Below are positions 45,734 to 55,959 of a stretch of 64,000 bases of DNA, piece after piece. The stretch covers positions 18,449 to 82,448 of the forward strand of contig CAMDED010000011.1 of NCBI GenBank assembly GCA_945893365.1, written 5' to 3'. Numbering within the stretch: the first letter of the stretch is position 1; each line of letters starts with the position of its first letter. The translations under genes and the position numbers were made by a program. The notes beneath the pieces were generated by a model. It worked only from the letters and a program-made list of their open reading frames with translations, did no database searches and was not told the DNA's origin. The stretch comes from Candidatus Sulfopaludibacter sp. SbA3. GTDB lineage: Bacteria > Acidobacteriota > Terriglobia > Bryobacterales > Bryobacteraceae.

Positions 45734-46145
45734 AAGACGTCATAGGACGAACGTGAAACTATCCAGTATTGCACGCGTGAGAGGCAAAACGAAAAAACGG
45801 GGAAAAACGGGCGGGGGGAAAACGAATCTCACTACAAAAAGAAAAAGGACGGCGATTCCTGACGCTGTCGCTCGAAAGAAGGTTGACGGTTATCACGGTG
45901 CGCATGATGCGCAATCGCAGGCCGAAAATGCGGCCCTGCATTCGTTCCCGCCGTTCGCTACTTTCGGACTTCCTTGCTACAGCCTCGAGGCTCGCCGCCC
46001 CATTCGTAATCCGGTTCTACAAGGCACCTCCCGCCGGAAACTTCCCGGCCTACCTGAACCGCTTTTCGAAGCCCTTAACTTCCGGCTCCAATTACATTCT
46101 GCACCTGCCTGAGGTTCCCGTCAATAGTATTTTAGTAACAGGGTA
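45734..46145. other. 412-bp intergenic region
   Basis: The region upstream of mqnD is purine-rich (runs of A and G at about 45780-45850). A short inverted repeat around 45900 (GCGCATGATGCGC) is seen. Frames here are short and not protein-like. The mqnD promoter probably lies close to 45740-45790. Confidence 0.4.
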
Positions 46146-46162
46146 CGAAGCCTGGGGCTTCG
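46146..46162 (-). terminator. Hairpin downstream of the sugar-isomerase-like gene
   Basis: CGAAGCC (46146-46152) and GGCTTCG (46156-46162) form a 7-bp perfect stem with a TGG loop, 8 bp past the stop of the gene at 46170-47087. No T run follows on the minus strand, so it may be a terminator or a 3' stabilising hairpin. Confidence 0.4.
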
Positions 46163-46169
46163 GGCTTTC

Positions 46170-47087
46170 TCAGGCCTGCGCAACCACTTTCAGCAGAGCC
46201 GTGAGCGACGTGCGGCTCGCGTGGGCTTTACCCTTTGGACTCTTGTAGTGCGTCTCGAGCGTGAAGGTTTCCTTGTACCCCCCCTTGAGCAAGGCTCGAA
46301 TCTGGCCCAGATTGTCGAATTCGCCATCGCCCACCGCGCACCACTCGCCCTTGCCGTCCTGGTCGCGGCGGTAGTCGCGCAGATGCACGTGGATGATCCG
46401 CGCCGGGTCCAGCTTGCCGAATCCGTGAGGAAAGGAATGTTCGCCTGAAAGTCCGGCATTGTTCGGATCCCAGGTGAGGCCGAGCGAACCTTCCTGAACA
46501 GCCTTCAGGAGCACCGCCGATTCTTCACCGGTCGAGACGTAGCTGCCGCCGACGTTCTCGAGCGCGAGCCGGAAATTGCGCGCCTTCGCCCTGTGCGCGG
46601 CTTCCCTGACCAGCTCGAAAATTCGCGGGTAATCTTTCGTGTCGCCCTTCCCGCCATTCCCGGTCATGAACGCGAAGACGCGGATCTTGTCCGTGCCCAA
46701 AATCTTCGCCCGCTCCATGGCGATATCGAGCAGCGCCCACTGATTGTCCAGGACGCCGCGGCCCTCCGGCGTGTCCGGCGGCAGCGGGATCTTGAAGAAC
46801 GCGGTGCCCAGCACCGACGTCTTAATCTTATGCTGGTCGAAAATGGCGCGGGCTTCCCGCACCTTGTCGAGCGGTTGCTCCGTGTTGTACTTGCCCCAGA
46901 TGTTGCGGACTTCGGCGTAGCTCAGTCCGAATTCGCGCAGAAACTTGCAGGCCGCCGCGACATCGTCGTCGATCTCGTCGGTCGTGACGCCCAGGCGCAC
47001 CTGGGAAAGGGAGGCGGCAGGCAGCGCGCGCAGGAAAGCGCCGAACGCGGGCGCGGCGAGAATCTGACGGCGAGTGAAGGAATGCAT
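46170..47087 (-). CDS. Tat-exported sugar phosphate isomerase/epimerase-like TIM barrel
   Basis: The 305-residue protein has a twin-Arg leader (FTRRQILAAPAFGAFLRAL). A xylose-isomerase-like barrel follows: SYAEVRNIWGKYN, RLALENVGGSYVSTGEES (metal Glu), LGLTWDPNNAG (Asp), RIIHVHLRDYRRD (His-x-His) and ETFTLETHYKSP (Glu). All four usual metal ligands can be placed. It probably isomerises or epimerises a free sugar or cyclitol in the periplasm, as suggested by the export signal. Substrate unknown. Confidence 0.88.
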   Translation of the reverse strand: MHSFTRRQILAAPAFGAFLRALPAASLSQVRLGVTTDEIDDDVAAACKFLREFGLSYAEVRNIWGKYNTEQPLDKVREARAIFDQHKIKTSVLGTAFFKIPLPPDTPEGRGVLDNQWALLDIAMERAKILGTDKIRVFAFMTGNGGKGDTKDYPRIFELVREAAHRAKARNFRLALENVGGSYVSTGEESAVLLKAVQEGSLGLTWDPNNAGLSGEHSFPHGFGKLDPARIIHVHLRDYRRDQDGKGEWCAVGDGEFDNLGQIRALLKGGYKETFTLETHYKSPKGKAHASRTSLTALLKVVAQA

Positions 47088-47192
47088 GCGTCGATTCTAT
47101 CGCGAATCGCAAGCGGCTGGCGCGGGGATGAACGGCCCGTCGAGGCGGATTCCGGCGCCACCCGGCCGCTCGGCGCGCGGTGAAGCGAGCGC

Positions 47193-47950
<758 letters not shown>

Positions 47951-47954
<4 letters not shown>

Positions 47955-48699
47955 CCGAATTTGCCGTTGGCGTAATCGTAAGTACGGCGGTCGGAAGGCG
48001 TGTCCGAGAAAACCACGGAGGTTTCGGCCAGTTCAACGACTTCGCCCTTCATCAGAAACATTGTGCGATCGGCCAGGCGCCGGGCCTGCTGGGTCAGGTT
48101 GGTCACCAGGATGATCGAAATTTCGTTGCGCAATTCCTTCAGTACTTCTTCGATGCGCATGGTGGTGACGGGATCGATGGCGATCGAGAACTCGTCCAGG
48201 CACAGGATCTCGGGGCGATGAGAAAGCGCCCGCGCGAGCGTCAGCCGCTGCTGTTGACCACCCGAAAGCTTCGTCCCCTCGATCGACAGGCGGTCCTTTA
48301 CCTCGTCCCAGAGCATCGCCCGGCGCAGGCATTGCTCGACGATGCCGTCGAGCTCCGCGCGATTGGAGACGCCCGCGCAGCGCGGCGCGAAGGCGACGTT
48401 ATCGCGGACGCTGAGCGGCAGCCCCACCGGTAACGGCGTCACCATGCCGATCTTGCGCCGCAGCGCCTCCACGTCGGTGCGGCCGTTCAGCGCCTCGCCA
48501 TCGACCGAGATCCCGCCGCTCATCCGCGCGTCCGGAACAAAGTCGATCGTGCGATTGAGACATCTCAAAATAGTCGTCTTTCCCGCTTGCGCCGGACCGA
48601 TGATGGACAGAATTTCGTTCGAACGCAAATCGAAACTGACTCCGTGGAGCACTTCCCGGCCAGCGTAGGAAAGGCGCAAGTCCCGCACCTCGATTCGGA

Positions 48700-48703
<4 letters not shown>
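47951..48703 (-). CDS. Second PstB-like ATPase, altered Q-loop and H-loop
   Basis: A 250-residue ABC ATPase starting with GTG at 48703, overlapping the pstA stop (GTGA). Walker A is GPAQAGKT (36-43) and the signature LSGGQQQR (146-153) is intact. Walker B reads LCLDEF (Glu171, usual Pro replaced by Phe). The Q-loop reads MVTPLPVGLP, with Pro90 where Gln is expected, and the H-loop reads VTNLTQ, with Asn202 in place of His. Its own ATP site thus lacks two key groups, while its signature can serve the partner. The two ATPases look complementary. Confidence 0.9.
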
Positions 48704-49586
<883 letters not shown>

Positions 49587-49590
<4 letters not shown>

Positions 49591-50477
49591 TGGCTCCGCT
49601 CCCGGCGAATCACCAGGCCGGCGCTCAGGTTCACCACGAAGGTAATCAGAAACAGCAGCACGCCCGTGAGGAATAGCACTTGATAGTGCGTGGATTTCTC
49701 CGGCGCCTCGCCCAGCTCGGCCGCGATGTTGGCCGTGAGCGTGCGCACCGGATCGAGCACCGAGCTCGGGATCTTCACGGCGTGGCCCGTTGCCATCAGC
49801 ACGGCCATGGTCTCGCCGATGGCCCGCCCGAAACCGAGCAGAACCGCCGCGGTGAGGCCGTTGCGGGCGGCCGGCAGCAGCACGCGCCAGGTGGTTTGCC
49901 AGCGCGTCGCGCCTAAAGCGAGCGCCGCTTCGCGGTAGGAATCCGGCACCGCCTTGAAGGCGTCCTCGGCCAGCGAAACGATGATCGGCACGCTCATCAG
50001 CGCCAGAAGCACCGCGCCGTTCAGAAGGTTGACGCCTACATCGGCGTTCGTCAGGCGGACAATGACGCGGCTCGTGATGGTGAGCCCGGCAAAGCCCCAG
50101 ACCACGCTCGGAATCGCCGCCAGGAGCTCCACCATCACTTTCAGGATCTCCCGCCGGCGCGGCCCGCAGAATTCCGAGATATAAATGGCCGCGCCCATGC
50201 CAAGCGGCGCCGCCATCAGCATCGCCAGCAGAGTGACGCCGAAGGTGCCGGCGATCATCGCCAGCACGCCATAGCGCTTGGTGTGTTCCGAGGTCGGATA
50301 CCACTGGTCGCTGAACAGGAATTCCGATAGATGAAAGGCCTCGTTATTCCAAAGAGGCAGCGCCTCCCGGCACACAAAGAGGAAGATTCCCAGCACGAAG
50401 AGGGTCGCGCTGATCCCGCAGAGGCGAATGAGCGCCTCGATCGGGGCCTCTCTCAGTTTGCGCCAGCTCCGCGGCAT
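49587..50477 (-). CDS. pstC: Phosphate ABC transporter permease
   Basis: A 296-residue permease with a first membrane segment at about 18-40, the PstC motif AIPSVVWGFAGL, and the EAA loop REAALALGATRWQTTWRVLL. GFGRAIGETMAVLMATGHAV is characteristic of PstC. The ATG at 50477 shares one base with the pstS stop (TGATG), giving tight coupling; a TTG just upstream is less likely. It pairs with PstA. Confidence 0.95.
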
Positions 50478-51376
50478 CAATCGGCCGAGACCTTTCCGTT
50501 GACTGCAAGGGGAACATAGCCGGCATCGGCCACGATTTGCTGGCCATCCGACGACCGCAGCCAGTCGATGTACTTTTTGACCGTTGGGCCGGGCTCGCCC
50601 AGCGTGTAAATCAACAGACTGCGCGAGATGGGATAGCGTTTGGAAAGCACATTTTCAATAGTGGGCGCGTAGGACGCCGTTCCTTCGGCGGCGCGGACGC
50701 GCAGCACCTTGACGTCGGGTGTGGCGAAGGCCATGCCGCTATAGCCGATGGCGCCTGGCGTGGACGCGATCAGCTCCACTACTTCCTTCGACCCGTTCAT
50801 GTCGAGCGATCCCAGTTGGAAGTCCCTCTTGTCGAGCACGTGGTCCCGGAAGAATTCGTACGTGCCGGAACTGGATTGACGGTTCACCCGCACGATCCTC
50901 TCGCGGCCGGCCGGGATCCTCGCACCCAGTTGTGACCACAGGCTGAGAGAGCCGCCCACCTCGTAGATCTGAGCCAACCGGCCTATCGTAATCTCCTCCA
51001 GTGGATTATCGCGATGCACAAAAATAGCCAAGGCGTCGTAGCCGACCACGAACTCCATGGGATCCTTCCCGGTGCTGGCGCGGGCTTCGGCCGCTTCTTC
51101 CGGCTTCAGATTACGGCTGCAGTTCGCGATGTCGATCGTCCCTTTTACGAGCGCCGCGATACCCTGCCCGGAACCGCCGCCGGATACCTCCACGGCGACG
51201 CTCGGGTCCACCTTCGCGTACGATTCCGCCCAGGCTTGAGCGAGCATCAGCATCGTGTCGGAACCGCGGATCCGTAGGGTTTCGGCGCGATGGCCGCGGC
51301 TTCCCGAACAGCCTGCCGTAACGCTCAACAGAACCAAGGGTAACCATGCGCCATTCGACCGCCGAAACGCGTCCAT
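50477..51376 (-). CDS. pstS: Phosphate-binding lipoprotein
   Basis: A 299-residue periplasmic-binding protein. A lipobox (LSVTAGC) ends the signal peptide, so it is probably a lipoprotein. Phosphate-site segments: RIRGSDTMLML, SGGGSGQGIAAL, ANCSRNLKPEE and VNRQSSSGTYEFF. The start at ATG 51376 (MDAFRRSNG) is chosen because the PHO-box promoter ends just upstream, so longer starts would lie inside the promoter. It captures phosphate and passes it to PstCA. First gene of the operon. Confidence 0.95.
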   Translation of the reverse strand: MDAFRRSNGAWLPLVLLSVTAGCSGSRGHRAETLRIRGSDTMLMLAQAWAESYAKVDPSVAVEVSGGGSGQGIAALVKGTIDIANCSRNLKPEEAAEARASTGKDPMEFVVGYDALAIFVHRDNPLEEITIGRLAQIYEVGGSLSLWSQLGARIPAGRERIVRVNRQSSSGTYEFFRDHVLDKRDFQLGSLDMNGSKEVVELIASTPGAIGYSGMAFATPDVKVLRVRAAEGTASYAPTIENVLSKRYPISRSLLIYTLGEPGPTVKKYIDWLRSSDGQQIVADAGYVPLAVNGKVSAD

Positions 51377-51378
51377 AA

Positions 51379-51429
51379 ACTTTAGTCTAAGCGGAAAAAA
51401 ATGACAGATCCGTGACAACTCCGTGAATG
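51379..51429 (-). promoter_or_regulatory. PHO-box promoter of the pst operon
   Basis: Three direct repeats with an exact 11-bp period lie on the plus strand: ATGACAG (51401-51407), GTGACAA (51412-51418) and GTGAATG (51423-51429). Read on the minus strand these match the PhoB half-site CTGTCAT with 4-bp spacers. A -10-like TAGACT (51389-51384) follows 11 bp later. Its predicted start point falls at or beside the pstS ATG, so the mRNA may be leaderless. Phosphate-starvation induction is expected. Confidence 0.85.
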
Positions 51430-51484
51430 AAGGGGCTTCAGAGTCCCCGTCCGTGAGCGGTCAAGCCCCCTGGGGCACGGAAGT

Positions 51485-53371
51485 CTAAGGAACTACCCGG
51501 CCGGATCCAGTGGGCGACCGTCCCTCGAATCCCGCGGCAAGGCCCAATTGGCGCAGCATCGAACGTTTCTTTTCCTGGTGGGCCTGCATGCGCCGCAGAA
51601 TGTCATCCAGCGTTCGAACGGCTTCCGCGACGTACGGACCTTTGTTCAGCATGACGCATTCGGCCCGCACTCCCATGGCGGCGTCGGTGATTTCCGAGCG
51701 CGAAGGCCTTCCGGTCTTAGCGAGGGATTCGAGCACCTGTGTCGCCCAAATCACCGGAACGTGAGCCGCCTCGGAGATCGACAGGATTTCTTCCTGTACC
51801 TCGGCCAGGCGTTCATAGCCGCACTCGATGGCCAAATCCCCGCGGGCGATCATGACGCCGGCGCTGCGGCTGCTTAACGCCGCCAGGAGCAAACTCGGCA
51901 AATTGTCGAATGCCTCCCGTGTTTCAATCTTGAGCGCGATGCCCAGATTACCCGCGCCCAATTCGGCCAGGTGGGATTGCAGAAGCCGCACGTCATCGGC
52001 GGTGCGCACGAATGAGTAACCCAAAATGCCGGCGTGCTTCACAATGAATTCCAAATTCTTCAAGTCTTCGGTGGTTAGCGTCGCGGTTACGAGGGTGGTT
52101 TCCGGCAGGTTGATGCCCTTCTCCGCCCCCAGCTTGTCTCCGCCGGCTCTTGCACGCTGGATTTCGACCGACACCTCTTCCGGACCAACCTCGCGGATGA
52201 TCCCGCCGATCTTTCCGTCATCGAACCAGATGGGTTGCCCTGGCCGCGCGCAGTCGAAAAATTCCGGCAGCGTGACTCCGATTCGCGCGGGACTCGCCAG
52301 TTCATGATCCGCGTTGTGCCGGGCGGGTTCGCCGGGCTCAAGAGATCGGGTTAGAAGGAGAATATCGCCAGGCCGCAACCGGAGGGTTTGCGGAATGGGA
52401 GCGATATGCCCGACCTGCCCACGGCGGCGCGGCTTGTTTTTGTCCTTGTACACAGCGGTCACTGCCAAGCCGGGAGCGACGTAGGCGGATTGGCTGCTCT
52501 CGGCCCAGCGGCTGCCGCCAGCCGCCTCGGTGACGGTCATCGATCGGCGCGCCCCGCGCGTATCCTTGAATCGAACGCAATCTCCGGCTCCCAGGCTCGC
52601 CACCCAGCGGCCCGGCATGGGAATGCAAGCGTCGGCGGGAATCGGAGGGGCCTCCGGGTTAGCCTTGGGCGTCAGCCAGATTCGCGCAGGCTTTTCCACT
52701 CGTCCGAACGCGTCTCGTTTGGGGCGATACTTCAGGACCGCGGGGCCGGCCTCCATCGGGCCGGTACGCAGTTTGGGGCCGGCCAAATCCATTTCGATCC
52801 TGCAACTCTTGCCGGTTTCCCGTTCCGCCCGCCGCAGATTGCGGATCATTCCGGACCAGGCCTCTTCGCCGTCATGCGCGCAATTGATGCGCATGCAGTT
52901 CATGCCGCTGAGAACCAGATCCCGCACCATCCCGTAATCCGTGGCGGCCTCGGGCGGCATTGTAACCATGATACGGACTTTGCGGCCGTCCGGCTCAGGT
53001 CCGAGCAGTAGTTTGGTGTTCCGCTCCAGAAGCCGGCGGCCCTCACCGCTATCGCACGCGGACCCGCCATGAGGCAGCCGAAACGGTTTGTCCTTGGGCA
53101 AGCTGGATAGGATCTTCATGACCGCCCGCACGCTGCTCAAAACATGCGTCTCCGTCCGTCCCAGAGAAGAGAGTCCCAAAACCGCGAGTTGCTCCTGCAA
53201 GGCGCGAATATCGCGCCGGCGCAAGGCCAGGTAGTGAAGCAGGTTGGTGGCGCTCGCCTGGCTTTCCGGTTGGATCTGAGCCAGCATGGGGAGATTCTCC
53301 TGGACCAGATTCACCATGTCCGCATCCAATTCTTTCAACTCATCGAGAATGGAGCGCAATTCAGGCTGCAT
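51485..53371 (-). CDS. Divergent pyruvate kinase-like protein, PHO-box controlled
   Basis: The 628-residue protein has an N-terminal about 125-residue helical extension not found in standard enzymes. The pyruvate kinase barrel follows: RIMVTMP, MNCMRINCAHD (usual MNVxRLNFSHG), DLAGPKLRTG, ALKIETREAFDN (catalytic Lys), VMIARGDLAIE and VIWATQVLESL. The B-domain region is enlarged, and the C-terminal allosteric domain is absent because the chain ends soon after the barrel. Standard enzymes are around 470 residues. It may convert phosphoenolpyruvate and ADP to pyruvate and ATP, or have a related role. A PHO-box promoter upstream suggests phosphate-starvation control. Confidence 0.82.
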   Translation of the reverse strand: MQPELRSILDELKELDADMVNLVQENLPMLAQIQPESQASATNLLHYLALRRRDIRALQEQLAVLGLSSLGRTETHVLSSVRAVMKILSSLPKDKPFRLPHGGSACDSGEGRRLLERNTKLLLGPEPDGRKVRIMVTMPPEAATDYGMVRDLVLSGMNCMRINCAHDGEEAWSGMIRNLRRAERETGKSCRIEMDLAGPKLRTGPMEAGPAVLKYRPKRDAFGRVEKPARIWLTPKANPEAPPIPADACIPMPGRWVASLGAGDCVRFKDTRGARRSMTVTEAAGGSRWAESSQSAYVAPGLAVTAVYKDKNKPRRRGQVGHIAPIPQTLRLRPGDILLLTRSLEPGEPARHNADHELASPARIGVTLPEFFDCARPGQPIWFDDGKIGGIIREVGPEEVSVEIQRARAGGDKLGAEKGINLPETTLVTATLTTEDLKNLEFIVKHAGILGYSFVRTADDVRLLQSHLAELGAGNLGIALKIETREAFDNLPSLLLAALSSRSAGVMIARGDLAIECGYERLAEVQEEILSISEAAHVPVIWATQVLESLAKTGRPSRSEITDAAMGVRAECVMLNKGPYVAEAVRTLDDILRRMQAHQEKKRSMLRQLGLAAGFEGRSPTGSGRVVP

Positions 53372-53469
53372 GGCAAGGGCTCAATGGGAAACCGGGCGCA
53401 ATTCTCCTCGTAGCCGGCGGCGTACTCCCTGGGATCCGCCGGACCCTCGCGCCGTCGAAACGCTGCCAT
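53335..53469 (-). CDS. Possible 44-residue leader ORF at the PHO-box promoter
   Basis: It starts MAAFRRREGPADPREYAAGY right at the predicted transcription start of the second PHO promoter and overlaps the pyruvate kinase start by 37 bp in another frame. Its first codons are homologous to those of pstS (MDAFRRSNG), so they probably came with the duplicated promoter. Whether it is translated is unclear. It may couple translation to the kinase gene. Confidence 0.35.
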   Translation of the reverse strand: MAAFRRREGPADPREYAAGYEENCARFPIEPLPCSLNCAPFSMS

Positions 53470-53470
53470 C

Positions 53471-53510
53471 ACTTTAGTCTAAGCGGGAAAATGTGACAGG
53501 TCTGTGAAAA
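53471..53510 (-). promoter_or_regulatory. Second PHO-box promoter, duplicate of the pst promoter
   Basis: GTGACAG (53493-53499) and GTGAAAA (53504-53510) have the 11-bp PhoB period, and TAGACT (53481-53476) has the same 11-bp gap as at pstS. The 16-bp core ACTTTAGTCTAAGCGG is identical in both promoters, and similarity continues into the first codons. It should drive the small ORF and the pyruvate kinase gene under phosphate starvation. Confidence 0.8.
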
Positions 53511-53579
53511 GGTCGGCCTGGGCGGACTCGCGGGCTGGGCGGGAGGAGTATTGCCGCCGCAGCACGTTCGCGCGGATCG

Positions 53580-54677
53580 TCACGCCATTAACGCTTCCAC
53601 CGGCCGGCGACTCGAGAACGGAAGCGCGGGGCCATAGCCGAAGCGCATGACGATGTCGGGACGGCGGCCCGGCATGCCGGCAAGGGCCGCAAGCTCCCCC
53701 CGCAGACTTGCAACTTCGACGGGCTGATTGACGAAGGCGTGCTTCAGGCCGAGCGCCGTCGCCTGCAACGCGAAGCGCTGGCACGCGCGTCCCGCCCGGA
53801 CCCAATGATCCCGGTCCTCCCGCCGCGAAACGAAGACGGCGACGCCGGCGGAAGAACGCAGGTGGCGCGCATACTTGTCGTTCTCTCCCTCGGCTCGGAC
53901 GAACCAGTCGAACAGGCGCGGGCCGAGCCAGGCCGGAAGGGCCGGATTGCCGGTCGCCACGCTGAACAGGCCGTCGCCGGTCTCGATCGCCTGGCGCGGA
54001 CTGAAACGCAGCCACGTCTTGAGCTCCCGCACGAACGCGGCGTCGCGCATCTGCGCGGTACTGCCTGCCACGACCAGATCGCGGACGCGGTCGACCTGCG
54101 GCCGGCCGGTGATCAGGACCAGATCGACGCCGGGAACGGCGGATGCGGCGGCCAGCATGCGCAAGTCCGCGGCGCCGGCCGGCCTGCCGTCATATTCGGC
54201 GCGCGTCGATTGCCGCCGCGGAATCGCATCGAACAGCGCGGAGCCCGAGGCCCGCCCGCCACCGAACTGGAACACAACCGAGCCCTCATGCGCGGGGTCG
54301 AAGCCGATCTCTCCGGCGCGGCCGCGCGCTTCGGCGGCAAGGGCCAGATTCTCGGCGGCGCAGCCGAGACTCGCGAACAGGTGGTGGTCGTCCGGATCCA
54401 CTACAGGCGTCCGCCGCGCAAAGTCGGGCAGGATTTCGATGCGCTCTTCGCCGATCCGGAACCGCCAAGGCTGCGTGTTGTGGCCGTTCGCCGCGAGCGT
54501 CGCGTAGCGCACGAAGTCCAGCATGTTCGGGCGCGCCGAAAGGGCCGCCCGCGGTGCCGCGGACGAGGCGTTGTACTCCTCCATCGATCCCATCCGCCGC
54601 CGCCCACAATACGCCGCGCCGCCGCCGGCGAGCGCCAGAGCGCCCCCGCCCATCAGAATTTGCCGCCTGTTCACCAC
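53580..54677 (-). CDS. Tat-exported Acg-type nitroreductase-family flavoprotein
   Basis: The 365-residue protein starts with GTG, has a twin-Arg leader (VNRRQILMGGGALALAGG), and then the Acg-family core: YATLAANGHNTQPWRFRIG (FMN-site NTQPW), IPRRQSTRAEYDGRP, and GVAVFVSRREDRDHWVRAG with a C-terminal FGYGPALPFSSRRPV. Acg-type members have two nitroreductase-like halves and are thought to sequester or reduce flavin. Export is unusual but common in this group. A MITE-like repeat lies directly upstream of the start. Confidence 0.88.
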   Translation of the reverse strand: MVNRRQILMGGGALALAGGGAAYCGRRRMGSMEEYNASSAAPRAALSARPNMLDFVRYATLAANGHNTQPWRFRIGEERIEILPDFARRTPVVDPDDHHLFASLGCAAENLALAAEARGRAGEIGFDPAHEGSVVFQFGGGRASGSALFDAIPRRQSTRAEYDGRPAGAADLRMLAAASAVPGVDLVLITGRPQVDRVRDLVVAGSTAQMRDAAFVRELKTWLRFSPRQAIETGDGLFSVATGNPALPAWLGPRLFDWFVRAEGENDKYARHLRSSAGVAVFVSRREDRDHWVRAGRACQRFALQATALGLKHAFVNQPVEVASLRGELAALAGMPGRRPDIVMRFGYGPALPFSSRRPVEALMA

Positions 54678-54826
54678 TGTTCCAAATGTGCCGATGAAGC
54701 TGTGGTAGCGGTGGGGCGGGCCATCGTCGTTTGTGGCCTGCCATTTGCGCGGTAGAAGGCGGGCGGCAAGAGACGAGCGCCTGCCCCACCGGTTGCCGAT
54801 TGCAACGGTTGTTTCATTCCAAGCCC
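54678..54826 (-). repeat. MITE-like dispersed repeat, copy A
   Basis: About 150 bp. Its reverse complement aligns almost end to end with copy B at 57285-57430, from GGAATGAAAC through GGCAGGCCACAAACGACGATGG to CATCGGCA. In this orientation it ends directly before the GTG start of the Acg-type gene. The inverted-repeat arms present in copy B are partly eroded here. Confidence 0.85.
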
Positions 54827-55164
54827 TTAGCCGCGGGTCTCCTAGGATGCCGCCGCTACCATGGTAGCAGCGGAGCCCGCGGCGGAGAGGTCCGCCACCT
54901 CAGCCGCCTGGTTCAGTCGGCGGCGCGCCTGACCGTGCGGGCTTCGAATCCCAAGGCGTGCCAGATGCCGCGCGGCGCCGGCACGGTCGCCGCGCCCTCC
55001 CGGCGTGACATCTGGCAGCGGGCCGTTCCGCCAGTCCGGAATGTTCAGTCGAGCCGTGCCGTGCTTTCAGCGCGTGTGCGATCAATTGCGCAAATGCCGG
55101 ATGGCCACGTGTGGGATACAGAAATGGCGCCGGAACGCGCTGTAGGGCCTCTCGCGGGTCCGCT
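54827..55164. other. Intergenic region upstream of queE
   Basis: About 340 bp with no convincing gene. A tRNA-like string (TTCGAAT near 54949) does not fold as a tRNA. The queE promoter is expected between here and 55247. Confidence 0.4.
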
Positions 55165-55184
55165 GACAGCCCGGGAGGCCTGTC
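55165..55184. repeat. Short palindromic repeat, relative of that at 24387
   Basis: GACAGCCC, GGGA, GGCCTGTC followed by CCCA: the same layout as 24387-24406, with one mismatched pair. It lies about 60 bp before the queE start. A hairpin in the leader region is possible. Confidence 0.45.
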
Positions 55185-55246
55185 CCACGGCGGCGTCGAT
55201 CTTTTCACGGGTTCACGGGAAGCTGTGGGACGATGAAGTTTCGATC

Positions 55247-55918
55247 GTGAAAATAGCCGAGGTTTTCCATTCCGTCCAAGGTGAAGGCTCGCTTCTTGGC
55301 GTGCCGTCGGTGTTCGTTCGCACCAGCGGGTGCAACCTGCGCTGCTCGTGGTGCGACACGCCGTATACGTCCTGGAATCCGGAAGGCGCAACCTTGACCG
55401 TGGAAGAGGTCCTTGCGCGTGTGAGCGCTTATCGCTGCGGCCACGTGGTGGTGACGGGAGGCGAGCCGATGATCGCTCCGGATATCGCCGCTCTCACCAC
55501 GGGACTGCGCACCCTTGGATCGCACATCACGATCGAGACCGCGGGTACGGTTTACGCCCCGGTTCCGTGCGATCTGATGTCGATAAGCCCCAAGCTCGCG
55601 AACTCCACGCCGGAAGGCCCGTGGCGCGAGCGGCACGATGCCTTGCGCATCCAGCCGGATGTGTTGCGGCGGCTGATGGGCGAGTACGCGCACCAACTGA
55701 AGTTTGTGGTCGCCGCGGCGGACGACCTCGTGGAGATTCGCGCCGTCGTCGAGTCGCTTCGCGCCAAGGCTGCGAACGTGATCCTGATGCCGGAGGGGAT
55801 CGATGCGGCGGTTCTACGCGAGCGCGGCCGATGGATCGCCGAAATCTGCAAACGGGAGGGGTTCCGCTACAGTCCCCGCCTGCATGTCGATCTGTACGGA
55901 AACCGCCGAGGCACGTAG
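55247..55918 (+). CDS. queE: 7-carboxy-7-deazaguanine synthase
   Basis: A 223-residue radical SAM enzyme. It converts carboxy-tetrahydropterin to 7-carboxy-7-deazaguanine in queuosine synthesis. Motifs: EVFHSVQGEGSLLGVPSVFV (typical QueE opening), the CxxxCxxC iron-sulfur site in SGCNLRCSWCDT, VTGGEPMI and the C-terminal SPRLHVDLYGNRRGT. Start GTG 55247 is chosen to place the conserved opening at the N-terminus; upstream in-frame sequence is intergenic in character. Other que genes are not in this window. Confidence 0.93.
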   Translation: MKIAEVFHSVQGEGSLLGVPSVFVRTSGCNLRCSWCDTPYTSWNPEGATLTVEEVLARVSAYRCGHVVVTGGEPMIAPDIAALTTGLRTLGSHITIETAGTVYAPVPCDLMSISPKLANSTPEGPWRERHDALRIQPDVLRRLMGEYAHQLKFVVAAADDLVEIRAVVESLRAKAANVILMPEGIDAAVLRERGRWIAEICKREGFRYSPRLHVDLYGNRRGT

Positions 55919-55959
55919 CCGGCTCCCGGCCGGTCCGCGGTTCCGATGCATAATGTATC

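Noticed and set aside
45714..46248. Two overlapping plus-strand frames in the mqnD upstream region
   Set aside because: Composition is basic and irregular, there is no ribosome-binding site, and they end inside a clear gene on the other strand.
49591..50304. Extended N-terminus of PstA
   Set aside because: It lies antiphase inside pstC, is Gly/Arg-rich and lacks membrane segments; the coupled ATG at 49590 is the natural start.
51430..51484. GC-rich hairpin after the kinase gene as a terminator
   Set aside because: The stem is short and mismatched with no T run; not strong enough to annotate.
54890..54970. tRNA-like strings (TGGTTCAGTCGG and TTCGAATCCC)
   Set aside because: The stems around them do not pair as a cloverleaf, the T-loop has an extra base and no acceptor stem can be drawn.
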